Part shown: positions 9,205 to 18,372 of the stretch, piece after piece
Layout of the letters: every line of letters begins with the position of its first letter
How positions within the stretch are numbered: position 1 is the stretch's first letter
Assembly: GCF_900109945.1 (NCBI RefSeq)
Contig: NZ_FOBX01000014.1
Coordinates: forward strand, 1 to 64,000
DNA from: Bradyrhizobium sp. OK095
GTDB taxonomy: Bacteria > Pseudomonadota > Alphaproteobacteria > Rhizobiales > Xanthobacteraceae
Reading direction: 5' to 3'
Length of the DNA stretch: 64,000 nt
Translations under genes and position numbers: made by a program
The notes under the pieces: generated by a model
What the model saw: only the letters and a program-made list of their open reading frames with translations
The model's database searches: none
What the model was told of the DNA's origin: nothing

Positions 9205-9903
9205 CTAGTCGAAATAGCTGGTAGTTTTCTTTACGACCATCGGCCTTCCCTGGTCGTACAGAGTCTTGAGATCGCCACTTCCAAGCTTCACGAGCCACAG
9301 CATTTTGCTCGTCGTCTCGACATAACTATCGGGAGTGATGATCCTTTGTTGCAAGCACACGAGCATTGAATCTCCGACGATCAGTCGGAAGATGTTGGGA
9401 AATACCGTGCCAGATTCTCCCAGCGGCTTGCTGAGCGTCCCGTGTATGTATTTAAGGTCGTGCAAATCGAGCATTTCCTGCGGCTTGATGATCGCCGACG
9501 AGAAGTCGAATCGGGGATAGATCTTTGTATCGGGCTCGCCTTCGTCGCAGCTGCGATCCGTCGGAGGCTTGGCGTCAACATATTTGAGCGCGGCCAAATT
9601 CAGGTTGCTAATGCGCGCCTGCCGATTGCCCGAGTTGATGTAGGTGAGATCAAGCGATTGCGCAAACGCAATGTCGTCCTTGCCGATTGCTATGAGGGGC
9701 GCTGAAGACGTGATGAGCACACGCAAGTCGTCAGTTTGCCTGAGTTTCACCCAGAATCCGAAAGCCGAGATCGCGAAGCTGGAAACCGTGATTAGAAAGG
9801 TGACGACGCTTGCCAATACGGCGGTAGACCACCTGCTCCTTTGAGGAGGAGCTGATTGCAATCGATGAATCCGCAACAGCGCTTGCATCTGTCGTCGCCG
9901 CAT
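9205..9903 (-). CDS. Membrane-anchored protein of unknown function, ~232 aa
   Basis: The chosen ATG at 9903 follows a purine-rich GAGGAAGGG ten bases upstream; an in-frame start at 9954 would add 17 residues. Near residue 30 there is one long hydrophobic helix (STAVLASVVTFLITVSSF, continuing to FGFWV), which anchors a ~180-residue domain beyond the membrane. The domain begins DLRVLITSSAPLIAIGKDDI and looks beta-rich; the segment LTYINSGNRQARISNLNL recalls an Ig-like fold that reports on non-membrane partners, but no family is recognised. Like the DUF2806-like gene it is AT-richer than the window average and may have arrived with it. A palindromic repeat follows its stop codon. Confidence 0.65.
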   Translation of the reverse strand: MRRRQMQALLRIHRLQSAPPQRSRWSTAVLASVVTFLITVSSFAISAFGFWVKLRQTDDLRVLITSSAPLIAIGKDDIAFAQSLDLTYINSGNRQARISNLNLAALKYVDAKPPTDRSCDEGEPDTKIYPRFDFSSAIIKPQEMLDLHDLKYIHGTLSKPLGESGTVFPNIFRLIVGDSMLVCLQQRIITPDSYVETTSKMLWLVKLGSGDLKTLYDQGRPMVVKKTTSYFD

Positions 9904-9954
9904 GAAAGGCCATCCCTTCCTCGTTTGATGCGCTTTCCTCAATGAATCTCGCAT

Positions 9955-10511
9955 CCGGTGACGATCATTGCAAGTTCAGGTTGCGGGCACCTGCATGAGT
10001 CCCTGTCGCGCCCCGTGAGCAAACACCACCCTGTTTCGCACCCCCGTCAACCCCTCCCTGCAAAAATATTCCACTTTACCGAAATTCGGGAATGGCGTGA
10101 ATCTCCCCCCCCATCCCGGCTCATCCTTGAGGAGCGATCTTGTGTCGTCATTTTTCGCGAGCCGGGCTTGCGTTGGACGCGGCAGCGTCGGGTGCGGGTG
10201 GTCTAGGGCGGGGCGGATTGCTCTCCGTGAGCCCAAAACTTCGTGCCGACGAGCGACGCCGTCAGGTTCGTCGCGCCAGTATTTTGATGGCAACGTGCAC
10301 AACGCCGTCGAACCCTGTGGCGCCAATCAACCGTGCGTACGGCAAAACCGTGTGGTCCTGGCCGTCGTTGCTACGGTCAAGCTTTTGCGGCGGACCGCGG
10401 GTGCCAGCCGGCACCCGGCCTTCCCTGCGCCCTCTTGGCTTGAGGGTGGAGCGACGAAGCAAAGCTCGGGCGAAACATGTCGCGAGAATGCGAAGGCGTG
10501 AACGTTCCATT
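9955..10511. other. Non-coding stretch with a probable repeat relic
   Basis: No supportable gene. On the minus strand, 10280-10470 translates to EGAGKAGCRLAPAVRRKSLT and similar text, which I recall as a recurrent spurious translation in Bradyrhizobium-type genomes. It is therefore probably a dispersed degenerate repeat rather than a gene. The rest (9955-10260) shows nothing. Confidence 0.4.
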
Positions 10512-10595
10512 GTAGGATGGGGAGAGCACTTGCAAAACCCATCATGCTCATGGTGCGAAAGCGTGATGGGTTTCGCTTCGCTCTACCCATCCTAC
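10512..10595. repeat. Palindromic REP-like repeat, copy B
   Basis: The best-preserved copy: outer arms GTAGGATGGGGAGAGC and GCTCTACCCATCCTAC, inner arms AAACCCATCA / TGATGGGTTT. It ends 30 bp 3' of the stop codon of the minus-strand Gly-rich gene. It can fold into a long hairpin on either strand. Confidence 0.88.
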
Positions 10596-10624
10596 GGGTG
10601 CTGGATTGCTTCGCGCGCGCTGAG

Positions 10625-10981
10625 CTAGCTGCAGCTCAGCGGCAATTGCCGGCCGGGATGCAACTCGTACCAGTCATAGCAATCCGGATAGGCGCCGTAG
10701 ACTCCATATCCGGACCGGCCGTAGCGGTGAAACGCGTGCTGGCGAAAGCCGCCGGCATGACCGGCGAAGCCGAGATGCTCGCCGCCGAACCGGGCGCCGC
10801 CGCCAAAGCCTCCCTCATGGCCCATGCCGCCGAAATGCGCGCCGCCGCCAAAGCCCGCATGTCCGCCGCCGAAGCCTCCGCCGCCGTGGCCGCCGCCACC
10901 ACCGCCATGCGCGTTGGCCGCGCCGATGGCGAGCGTCGAGGCGAGCGCCGCTGTCGCCAGAATCATGATTGCACGTGTCAT
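10625..10981 (-). CDS. Exported Gly/His-rich protein, 118 aa
   Basis: The start at 10981 has a strong GAGGAG Shine-Dalgarno sequence. Residues 1-24 are a Sec signal peptide ending ...GAANA. The mature part is dominated by GGGGGHGGGGFGGGHAG-type glycine and histidine repeats up to ~residue 80. A short C-terminal segment with Tyr and two Cys (YPDCYDWYELHPG, then SCS) follows. Such proteins are common in rhizobia and are sometimes guessed to bind metals or the envelope; nothing here proves it. The longer frame to 11110 lacks a start with a ribosome site. Confidence 0.75.
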   Translation of the reverse strand: MTRAIMILATAALASTLAIGAANAHGGGGGGHGGGGFGGGHAGFGGGAHFGGMGHEGGFGGGARFGGEHLGFAGHAGGFRQHAFHRYGRSGYGVYGAYPDCYDWYELHPGRQLPLSCS

Positions 10982-11270
10982 GGAAAACTCCTCTCGTGTT
11001 GAGCCGTCCGGCCAAGCCTGAAGCGCGCCTCGCGTCGTGCTGTTTGCGATAGGCTGGCGATGGCCGGGCGAGTGATGCAAGAGAGGTAGGTGCCCTGCGC
11101 GGTAATCCAACTGAATTCGGCTTCAGAAATCAGGCGCGCCGATCGCGAAGGTGATCGCGCCGCGCGTGGCCGCGACGCGCGCAAGGGAGCGGGCTGAATG
11201 GAACAGTCCACTCCCTGTCATTCCATGTGCAGCGGCCAGCGCAGTTACACCGTCGGCCGCGTTGGCGCGA

Positions 11271-11519
11271 TCAGTAGCTGCCGGTGCCCGGCTCGCACGG
11301 CACGTTGTTGCCGGTCCACGGCGCGGTGGCGAAGGCGCCAACGCGCGGCGCCGGAATGCAGGCGCGCTCGCCCGAATCATAGAACGGCGCGTTCGTTGCG
11401 ATCGTATCCGCCTCGACCGCCGGCTGCCGCACGACGCGATGGTGCTCGCGCGCCATGACGGGGCCGCCGAGCATGGCGGCTGCGATCAATCCCATCGACA
11501 ACAGTTTCAATGTGGTCAT
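11271..11519 (-). CDS. Small exported protein, 82 aa, paralogue of 24991-25218
   Basis: Starts with a signal peptide (MTTLKLLSMGLIAAAM, cleavage after ~residue 23). The mature part ends with the pattern Cys-x(8)-GAFATAPW, then PCEPGTGSY. The gene at 24991-25218 has the same signal sequence style (MTTLKLLSAGLAVAAM) and the same C-terminal pattern (GAYATAPW, PCEPTSGY), so the two are paralogues and the ORF is real. Two cysteines may form a disulfide. Function unknown. Confidence 0.75.
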   Translation of the reverse strand: MTTLKLLSMGLIAAAMLGGPVMAREHHRVVRQPAVEADTIATNAPFYDSGERACIPAPRVGAFATAPWTGNNVPCEPGTGSY

Positions 11520-12011
11520 TCGCTCTCTCCATTGATGACATCAGGCCGAACCAAGCCGGCTCGCCATCAAGGTATGATTGACGGCGCGCGGTTCAAACGC
11601 ACGAAATGCTCACTGCATTTCAATGGCCCGTGAACCGATTCAGCGTCGCGACCACGATCGTGCGAATACATAACATCCGTGGCCCCTGAAACTACAGCGC
11701 GTGCGTTGAGGGCCTATGTTCGATCCAGCGCAGTCCGAAAGCGGAGCCCGAAAGATGATCACGACATTGGTAAGGCGCATCGCCGTTACATTTGCAATGT
11801 TGGCGCGGCGCGCAGCCGACATCATGAACTGCAATTTAGTGGCACCCCATGCGCCGCAGCACTATCTCGTAACGCAGCGGGTAGCCGGCATGAGGCGGCG
11901 TCAGCGCCGCGTGTTCAACGCACGCGGGCATTGAGCATGATGCCGCGCGATGCCGAACCCGTGCTTTCCCGCCGCGCACCGAGACGCCGCGCGGAACACG
12001 GGCCGAAGATC
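11520..12011. other. Intergenic region upstream of the two-component genes
   Basis: About 490 bp. The plus-strand frame open from 11679 is in phase with the response regulator, but its first 111 residues have no receiver homology and are better read as untranslated leader. No convincing hairpin, operator or small gene was seen. It presumably carries the promoter for the regulator-kinase pair and, on the other strand, that for the small exported protein. Confidence 0.4.
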
Positions 12012-12692
12012 ATGAACCGGATTCTCCTGATCGAGGACGATGCCGAGACCGCCGAGGCGATTGTCGCCGAGCTCGCCGATCGCGGTTTTGAGGTGCAATG
12101 GGCCGCTGACGGCGTCGACGGTCTCGACCGGGCGCGCGCGTCGAACCCGGATGCCATGATCGTCGATCGCATGCTGCCGGGCATGGACGGGCTCACCGTC
12201 ATCGAAGCGCTGCGCAACGATCAGGTCAGCACACCCGTCCTGGTCCTGAGCGCGCTCGGCGCGGTGGATGATCGTGTGCGCGGATTGCGCATCGGCGGCG
12301 ATGATTATCTGACAAAACCGTTCGCGCTCGTCGAGCTGGTCGCGCGGATCGAGGCGCTGTTGCGCCGTCCGGTCGACAGCTGCGAGACCATTTTGCATGT
12401 CGGGCCGCTCGAGATCGACCTGATCGAGCGGACCGCGCGCCGTGGTGAGCGCGAGCTCGACCTGCTGCCGCGCGAATTCCGCCTGCTCGAATACATGATG
12501 CGCCGGAACGATCAGCTGCTGACGCGCGCGATGCTGCTCGAGGAGGTCTGGAACTACAAATTCGTCCCGGCGACCACGAATTTGATCGACGTGCATATGG
12601 GCCGGCTTCGCCACAAGGTCGACGGCTCCGGAGAGACGCAGCTGATCCGCAACGTCCGCGGCTCCGGCTTCGTCCTGCGCTCGCGGCAATAG
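12012..12692 (+). CDS. OmpR/PhoB-family response regulator, 226 aa
   Basis: The ATG at 12012 gives the canonical receiver start MNRILLIEDD. The receiver domain (1-~115) has the acidic pair Glu8-Asp9-Asp10, phospho-acceptor Asp52 in DAMIVDRMLPGMDG, and Lys102 in DDYLTKPF. A winged-helix DNA-binding domain (~128-224) follows, with LLPREFRLLEYMM and the wing NVRGSGFVL. The partner histidine kinase begins 9 bp downstream. Upstream in-frame starts (11937, 11679) would only add non-homologous residues. The targets are unknown; the downstream sigma factor and RND efflux genes on the same strand are candidates. Confidence 0.9.
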   Translation: MNRILLIEDDAETAEAIVAELADRGFEVQWAADGVDGLDRARASNPDAMIVDRMLPGMDGLTVIEALRNDQVSTPVLVLSALGAVDDRVRGLRIGGDDYLTKPFALVELVARIEALLRRPVDSCETILHVGPLEIDLIERTARRGERELDLLPREFRLLEYMMRRNDQLLTRAMLLEEVWNYKFVPATTNLIDVHMGRLRHKVDGSGETQLIRNVRGSGFVLRSRQ

Positions 12693-12701
12693 GGGCGGGC
12701 G

Positions 12702-14126
12702 ATGCATCGTGCTCAGCTTATCCGCTCCGGCACGTTCCTCTGGGCTCTGGCCGTGGCGGCCGCCTTCGCGCTGTTCGTGGTCGCGCTGTTCGCGTTCATC
12801 TACTGGAAGCTCGACGATTATCTGGTCGCGCGATCCGATCGCATGATCACCACGCAGATCCACTTCATCGCAGACCTGTCGCCGGCGCGCCGCATCAGCG
12901 CGATTGCCGATCATCTCGATCAGGATTCCAGGGGTGTGCAGTATGCGGGCCTGTTCGATGCCGCCGGGACCCGCTTGGCCGGCAATATCGACCATTTGCC
13001 GCGCGCGTTCGGGCTCGACGGCGCGGTGCAGGGCGTGCGGCTCGATCTGTTCGACAAACCGGCGGCCCACGTTCCGGTCGTCAGGGCGGTCGGCAGGCGC
13101 CTCGATGGCGGCGATGTCCTGGTGATGGGACGCAACGTCGACGAGACGCGCGAGATATCGAGCGTCGTCGGTCAGGCGCTGGCGCTTGGCCTGCTGCCGG
13201 CCTTCAGCCTCTGCCTGCTGGCGGGCGTCTGGCTTAGCGCGCGCGCGCAGAGGCGCGTGGAGGAGGTGAACCAGCGGGTTCAGCGCATCGTCGCCGGCGA
13301 GCTGCGCGAGCGGCTTCCGGAAGGCAAGACGGACGATTCCTTCGCGCGGCTGGCCAAAATCGTCAACGGCATGCTCGACGAGATGGAGACGATGATCGGT
13401 GCGCTCGCCGGCGTCGGCAACGACATCGCTCATGATCTCAGGACGCCGCTGACGCGCGTCCGACTGGCGCTGGAGCGCGGGCGAACGCATGCAGCAACGC
13501 TGGAGGAGCTCCAGGAGATCGCGGACAAAGCCATCGCCGGCATCGACCAGTCGCTTGCGATCGTCACCGCCCTGCTGCGTTTGACCGAGATCGAGAACAA
13601 CCGCCGCATGTCAGGCTTTGGCGACGTCGCGCTCGACGAGATCCTGCGGGAGGTCTGCGACGTCTATGAACCGATCGCCGAGGACAAGCGCATCGCGCTC
13701 GGCGTCGTCAGCGATCGTAATGTGCAGGTGTGGGGCGACCGGGACCTGTTGTTCGAGGCGGTCGCCAATCTCGTCGACAATGCTGTCAAGTTTACGCCGC
13801 CAGGCGGACGGGTCGAGCTCGCGTTGGAAGCGGAGGATGACACGGCGCTGGTGCGCGTGCGCGACACCGGGCCCGGCATAAGCGAGCAGGAGCGCGAGGC
13901 GGTGCTGCGGCGGTTCTATCGCTCCGACAAGATGCGCCACACGCCGGGCGTCGGGCTCGGACTGAGCCTGGTCGCCGCCATCGTCAAGCTGCATGGCTTT
14001 CGGCTGATCGTTGGTCCTGCTCCCGGAGGGCGGATCGAGATCCTTGCCTGGACTGGCAGGGCGGGCATGCCGATCACGCGCCGTAACAGGACATTGCTGC
14101 ATGCAGACGCGTGCCAGATGGGATGA
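12702..14126 (+). CDS. Sensor histidine kinase, 474 aa
   Basis: An inner-membrane sensor paired with the preceding regulator. TM1 spans ~13-35, then a ~120-residue periplasmic sensor, TM2 (~158-180), a HAMP linker, the dimerisation/phosphotransfer helix with His244 in DIAHDLRTPL, and an HATPase domain with NLVDNAVKFTP (N box), DTGPGIS (G1) and GVGLGLSL (G2). The layout is that of EnvZ/QseC-like kinases. The sensed signal cannot be read from the sequence. The final ~20 residues after the ATPase domain are unusual for the family and may be a tail. Confidence 0.9.
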   Translation: MHRAQLIRSGTFLWALAVAAAFALFVVALFAFIYWKLDDYLVARSDRMITTQIHFIADLSPARRISAIADHLDQDSRGVQYAGLFDAAGTRLAGNIDHLPRAFGLDGAVQGVRLDLFDKPAAHVPVVRAVGRRLDGGDVLVMGRNVDETREISSVVGQALALGLLPAFSLCLLAGVWLSARAQRRVEEVNQRVQRIVAGELRERLPEGKTDDSFARLAKIVNGMLDEMETMIGALAGVGNDIAHDLRTPLTRVRLALERGRTHAATLEELQEIADKAIAGIDQSLAIVTALLRLTEIENNRRMSGFGDVALDEILREVCDVYEPIAEDKRIALGVVSDRNVQVWGDRDLLFEAVANLVDNAVKFTPPGGRVELALEAEDDTALVRVRDTGPGISEQEREAVLRRFYRSDKMRHTPGVGLGLSLVAAIVKLHGFRLIVGPAPGGRIEILAWTGRAGMPITRRNRTLLHADACQMG

Positions 14127-14186
14127 GCCAGATGACGCGCGATGCTTTCGAGATCAATCAGCCGGCCGGGACGATAGGAGTGACAA

Positions 14187-15110
14187 ATGCTGACTAGCCA
14201 AGAAGTCGCAAGACGCGATCCTGTTGCCGTGCCGATCGCATCGGTATCGACGCCGTTCCTCAGTGCGTATTCAGCAACCATCAGGCGCTTCGACCTGCTT
14301 GAGCCGGATCAGGAGCAGCAGCTCGCACGTCGCTGGCAGCAGACGCGCGACCGGAGCGCGGCGGACACGCTTGTCACCAGCCATCTCCGCCTCGCCGCCA
14401 AGCTGGCGCGTGGCTACAAGGGATATGGTCTGCCGCTGGTCGATCTGATCGCCGAAGCGAATCTGGGCCTCGTGATCGCGGCGTCACGCTTCGAGCCCGG
14501 CCGCGGTGCGCGCTTCTCGACCTACGCGGTCTGGTGGATCAAGGCCTCCATTCGCGATTACATCCTGCGGTCCTGGTCTCTGGTCAGGATCGGGACGACA
14601 GCCGCGCAGAAGAAGCTCTTTTTCAAGCTCCGCAGCGAGATCAGGAGAGCCACCGGTGGGGCGATGGCATCGCTCACGCCTGACGTCGCCGAGGCGATTG
14701 CCGGAAAGCTCGAGGTTTCGGCGCGGGATGTGATCGAGATGGACGTGCGGCTGAATGGCGACATGTCGCTGAACGCGCGCGTCGGCGACGAGGAAGGCGG
14801 AACCGAGCTGGAGGCCCTGCTGGTCAATGGCGCCGTCGACGCGGAGACGGTGCTCGTCGATCACGACCAGATGGAGCGGCGCACCAAGGCCTTGCGTGTG
14901 GCGCTGGACGGGCTTGCGGCGCGGGAACGTCGTGTCTTCGAGGCGCGACGGCTGATGGAATGCCCGGTGACGCTCGATCAGTTGGCCCGCGAATTGTCGA
15001 TTTCAAGCGAGCGCGTCAGGCAGATCGAGATGCGTGCCTTTGCCAAGGTCAAGCGGGCCGTCATGTGCGCAGCACAGGATGCGGTACGCGGCACCGCATG
15101 GAGTGCCTGA
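14187..15110 (+). CDS. rpoH: RNA polymerase sigma factor RpoH (sigma-32 family)
   Basis: A 307-residue sigma-70-family protein with region 2 (LVTSHLRLAAKLARGYKGYG, FSTYAVWWIKASIRDYILRS), the RpoH box QKKLFFKLR, and region 4 with a helix-turn-helix (LARELSISSERVRQIEMRAF). The RpoH box places it in the heat-shock sigma group. Bradyrhizobia carry several rpoH copies, so this is probably a paralogue with a specialised regulon. It sits 60 bp after a two-component pair and 79 bp before an RND efflux operon, all on the plus strand, which suggests a stress-linked circuit, though no target promoter was identified. Confidence 0.9.
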   Translation: MLTSQEVARRDPVAVPIASVSTPFLSAYSATIRRFDLLEPDQEQQLARRWQQTRDRSAADTLVTSHLRLAAKLARGYKGYGLPLVDLIAEANLGLVIAASRFEPGRGARFSTYAVWWIKASIRDYILRSWSLVRIGTTAAQKKLFFKLRSEIRRATGGAMASLTPDVAEAIAGKLEVSARDVIEMDVRLNGDMSLNARVGDEEGGTELEALLVNGAVDAETVLVDHDQMERRTKALRVALDGLAARERRVFEARRLMECPVTLDQLARELSISSERVRQIEMRAFAKVKRAVMCAAQDAVRGTAWSA

Positions 15111-15189
15111 ATTCGTTTTCATTTGAACGGCAGTCCGGCCGTCCTCATCTCTCCGGCGATCCCGCGCAACTTGCTCCAGGCAGACCCTC

Positions 15190-18100
15190 ATGGGAATTGT
15201 TCGCTTCGCGCTACGGCTTCCGCACACATTCTATGTGCTGGCCGCGCTGATCCTGTTCCTCGGCGGCATCGCGATCCGCTCGATGCCGACCGACATCTTT
15301 CCGGAGATCCGGATCCCCGTCGTCACGGTGATCTGGAGCTACACTGGCCTGTCGACGCCGGAGATGGAGCAGCGCGTCAGCACCTATAGCCAATATTCGA
15401 TCAGTGCCAATGTCAGCGGCATCAAGAACATCGAGGCGCAGACCCTCAACGGCCTGTCGATCCAGAAAATCTACTTCCAGCCGGACGTCAATCTCGATCT
15501 CGCGATCTCGCAAATCGTCTCGGCGACCAACGCCATCCGCGCCCTGATGCCGCCGGGTATCCAGCCGCCGATCATCGTGCAGTTTAACGCCTCGAGCGTG
15601 CCGGTGCTCCAGCTCAGCCTCGAGTCGAACAGCCTGAACGAGCAGCAACTCTACGATTTCGGTATCTACCGCGTCCGCCAGCAACTGGCTCCCGTTCCGG
15701 GCGTGACCTTGCCTACGCCTGCCGGCGGCAAATACCGCCAGATCATGGTCGACATCGATCCGAACAAGCTGCTGTCGCGCGGGTTGACGCCGCTCGACAT
15801 CGTCAACGCGGTGAACACCCAGAACCTGACGCTGCCGACGGGCACGACCAAGATCGGCGATACGCAGTATACCGTTCGCACCAATGCGACGCCGGCCACG
15901 ATCCAGGATCTCAACATGATCCCGGTCAAGTTCGCGAACGGGGCCACCATCTTCCTGAAGGATGTCGCCCAGGTCCGCGATGGCGCCCAGGTGCAGCAGA
16001 ACATCGTGCGCGAGGACGGCCACCGCGCCGTGCTGCTCAGCGTCATCAAGAACGGGAATGCCTCCACCCTCGCCGTCGTCAACGGCGTGAAGGCGGCCTT
16101 GACGTCGATCCGCGCGGCGGCGCCGGCGGGGCTGAAGATCAACGAGCTGTTCGACCAGTCAATATTCGTCACCCATTCCGTCGATGGCGTGCTGCGCGAG
16201 GGCGCGATCGCGGCCGGCCTCACGGCGCTGATGATCCTGGTGTTTTTGGGATCGTGGCGATCGACGCTGGTCGTCCTGATCTCGATCCCGCTGGCGATGC
16301 TGTCCTCGCTGATCGTCCTGTACTTCCTCGGCGAGACGCTCAACACGATGACGCTCGGCGGGCTTGCCCTCGCGGTCGGTATCCTCGTCGACGATTCGAC
16401 GGTGACGATCGAGAACACGCACCGGCTCTGGACCGAGGAAGGCATGCCGTTGCCGGAGGCCACCCTGCATGGCGCCGCTGAAATTGCCATCCCGACGCTG
16501 GTCTCGACGCTCGCGATCAGCTGCGTGTTCACCTCGGTCGTGTTCCTGGAGGGCCCGGCCAAATATTTGTTCACGCCGCTCGGCCTCGCCGTGGTGTTCG
16601 CGATGCTGGCGTCCTACGGGCTGTCGCGGACGCTCACGCCGATCACCATCGGTCTGCTCTTGAAGAGCGAGCACCGTCATGGCGAAGGCGAGCGCCCGAC
16701 GGGCATATTCGGGCGCGCCTCCGCCGCGTTCGAGCGCGGGTTCGAGCGCCTGCGCGATGGGTATTCCGGTCTCCTGTTGAAGCTGTTGCAACGTCGCGCC
16801 GTCGTCCCCGCCGTCGCCGTGCTGGTGCTGGCGCTCGGAGCCACCATGTTCGTCTATGTCGGCCGGGACTTCTATCCTCTGATCGACGGCGGCCAGATCC
16901 AGCTTCATGTTCGCGCGCCCGCGGGCACGCGCATCGAGCGGACGGAAGCGATTTTCCAGGCGGTCGAGGACAAGATCCGCGAGGTCATCCCGGCGCGCGA
17001 TCGGGCGCTGATCGTCGACAATATCGGCCTGCCGGCGCGGGCCTACAATCTCGCATTCTCGGACGGCTCGACCATCGGGGTGAACGACGGCACCATCCTC
17101 GTGTCGCTGAAGGACGGGCACAAGCCGACCGCGGATTACATCAGGAAGCTGCGACAGGTGCTGCCGGCGGCGTTCCCGGAAGATACGTTCTATTTTCAGG
17201 CAGCCGATATCGTCACGCAGATCCTGAACTTCGGTCTTCCGGCGCAGATCGATGTCCGCACGGTCGGCTACGGCAGCAAAAATTTGGCCGTCGCCAAGGA
17301 GCTGCAGAAGAGCCTCGCGGCGATCCCGGGCGTGGTCGATGCGCATCTGCAGCAGGAAGTCGATGCTCCCGCGTTCTACGCCGATATCGACCGCACCCGC
17401 GCCGCACAACTCGGCCTCAATGCGAGCACGGTGGCGACCAATATCAATGTCAGCCTCAGTTCGTCCGCGCAGGTCTCGCCGAATTTCTGGACGGATCCGA
17501 CGTCGGGTATCCCCTACTACCTGGCGGTACAGACACCCGAATACAGAGCCAACTCGCTGAATGCCCTGGGCAACACGCCGGTGTCGACCTCGCTTGCCGC
17601 AAGCGGGCAGACGGTGCCGGGCCTGCTCAGCAATGTCGCGACCTTCAAGCGGGGCACCGTTCCCACCAATGCGAACCAGGCCAACGTCCAGCCGCTGTAC
17701 GACGTTTACGCGAGCGTCCAGGGGCGCGATCTCGGCAGCGTTGCGGCCGACATCGAAAAGGTGACGTCGACCCTGCAAAAGCAGCTCGAGCCGGGCAATT
17801 CAATCCAGGTTCTGGGACAGATCCAGAGCATGCATCAGTCGTTCCGCGATCTCGGCATCGGGCTGCTGTTCGCGGCCATCCTCGTCTACCTGCTGATGGT
17901 CGTGAACTACCAGAATTTTGGCGATCCCTTCGTCGTCATCATGGCGCTGCCGGCAACGTTCTGCGGCATCGTGACGATGCTGTTCATCACGGGGACGACG
18001 CTGAACGTGCCCTCGCTGATGGGAGCCATCATGGCGGTCGGCGTCGCCTCCGCAAATTCCATCCTGCTGGTGACCTTCGCGCGTGACGAGCAGTTGAAGG

Positions 18101-18372
18101 GACACTCCGCGTTCCAGGCGGCGCTAAGCGCGGGCCGGACCAGGATCCGGCCGGTGCTGATGACCGCGGCCGCGATGATCGTGGGCATGATCCCGATGGC
18201 GATCGGCGGGCCGGGCGAGGAGCAGAATGCGGCGCTCGCGCGGGCGGTCATCGGCGGGCTGCTGTTCGCGACGCCGACTACCTTGCTGATCGTGCCTTAT
18301 CTCTTCGCCATGCTGCGCAAGGGCAATGACGGCAAGCCGCGCCACGGCGTATTCGAGGAGCAACCGGAATGA
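15190..18372 (+). CDS. RND efflux permease, 1060 aa (locus 1)
   Basis: An inner-membrane proton-driven exporter of the RND superfamily. It has the usual length and a twelve-helix layout: TM1 near 12-32, two large periplasmic loops, and a helix carrying GILVDDSTVTIEN with the proton-relay Asp pair at ~402-403. The second half repeats the pattern (VGMIPMAIGGPGEEQNAALA). It acts with the adaptor encoded next, which it overlaps by 4 bp (ATGA), and with an outer-membrane channel not found here. The substrate is not predictable from what is visible; the sequence is closer to multi-drug (HAE-type) than to heavy-metal pumps. Confidence 0.93.
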   Translation: MGIVRFALRLPHTFYVLAALILFLGGIAIRSMPTDIFPEIRIPVVTVIWSYTGLSTPEMEQRVSTYSQYSISANVSGIKNIEAQTLNGLSIQKIYFQPDVNLDLAISQIVSATNAIRALMPPGIQPPIIVQFNASSVPVLQLSLESNSLNEQQLYDFGIYRVRQQLAPVPGVTLPTPAGGKYRQIMVDIDPNKLLSRGLTPLDIVNAVNTQNLTLPTGTTKIGDTQYTVRTNATPATIQDLNMIPVKFANGATIFLKDVAQVRDGAQVQQNIVREDGHRAVLLSVIKNGNASTLAVVNGVKAALTSIRAAAPAGLKINELFDQSIFVTHSVDGVLREGAIAAGLTALMILVFLGSWRSTLVVLISIPLAMLSSLIVLYFLGETLNTMTLGGLALAVGILVDDSTVTIENTHRLWTEEGMPLPEATLHGAAEIAIPTLVSTLAISCVFTSVVFLEGPAKYLFTPLGLAVVFAMLASYGLSRTLTPITIGLLLKSEHRHGEGERPTGIFGRASAAFERGFERLRDGYSGLLLKLLQRRAVVPAVAVLVLALGATMFVYVGRDFYPLIDGGQIQLHVRAPAGTRIERTEAIFQAVEDKIREVIPARDRALIVDNIGLPARAYNLAFSDGSTIGVNDGTILVSLKDGHKPTADYIRKLRQVLPAAFPEDTFYFQAADIVTQILNFGLPAQIDVRTVGYGSKNLAVAKELQKSLAAIPGVVDAHLQQEVDAPAFYADIDRTRAAQLGLNASTVATNINVSLSSSAQVSPNFWTDPTSGIPYYLAVQTPEYRANSLNALGNTPVSTSLAASGQTVPGLLSNVATFKRGTVPTNANQANVQPLYDVYASVQGRDLGSVAADIEKVTSTLQKQLEPGNSIQVLGQIQSMHQSFRDLGIGLLFAAILVYLLMVVNYQNFGDPFVVIMALPATFCGIVTMLFITGTTLNVPSLMGAIMAVGVASANSILLVTFARDEQLKGHSAFQAALSAGRTRIRPVLMTAAAMIVGMIPMAIGGPGEEQNAALARAVIGGLLFATPTTLLIVPYLFAMLRKGNDGKPRHGVFEEQPE

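Noticed and set aside
9123..10595. CRISPR-like repeated sequence
   Set aside because: The repeats are long palindromes ~1.3 kb apart with no regular spacers and no cas genes, so they are REP-type elements.
11901..13490. 529-residue minus-strand open frame across the two-component genes
   Set aside because: It is antisense to the response regulator and kinase, with Arg/Gln/Asp-rich low-information text and no homology signal.
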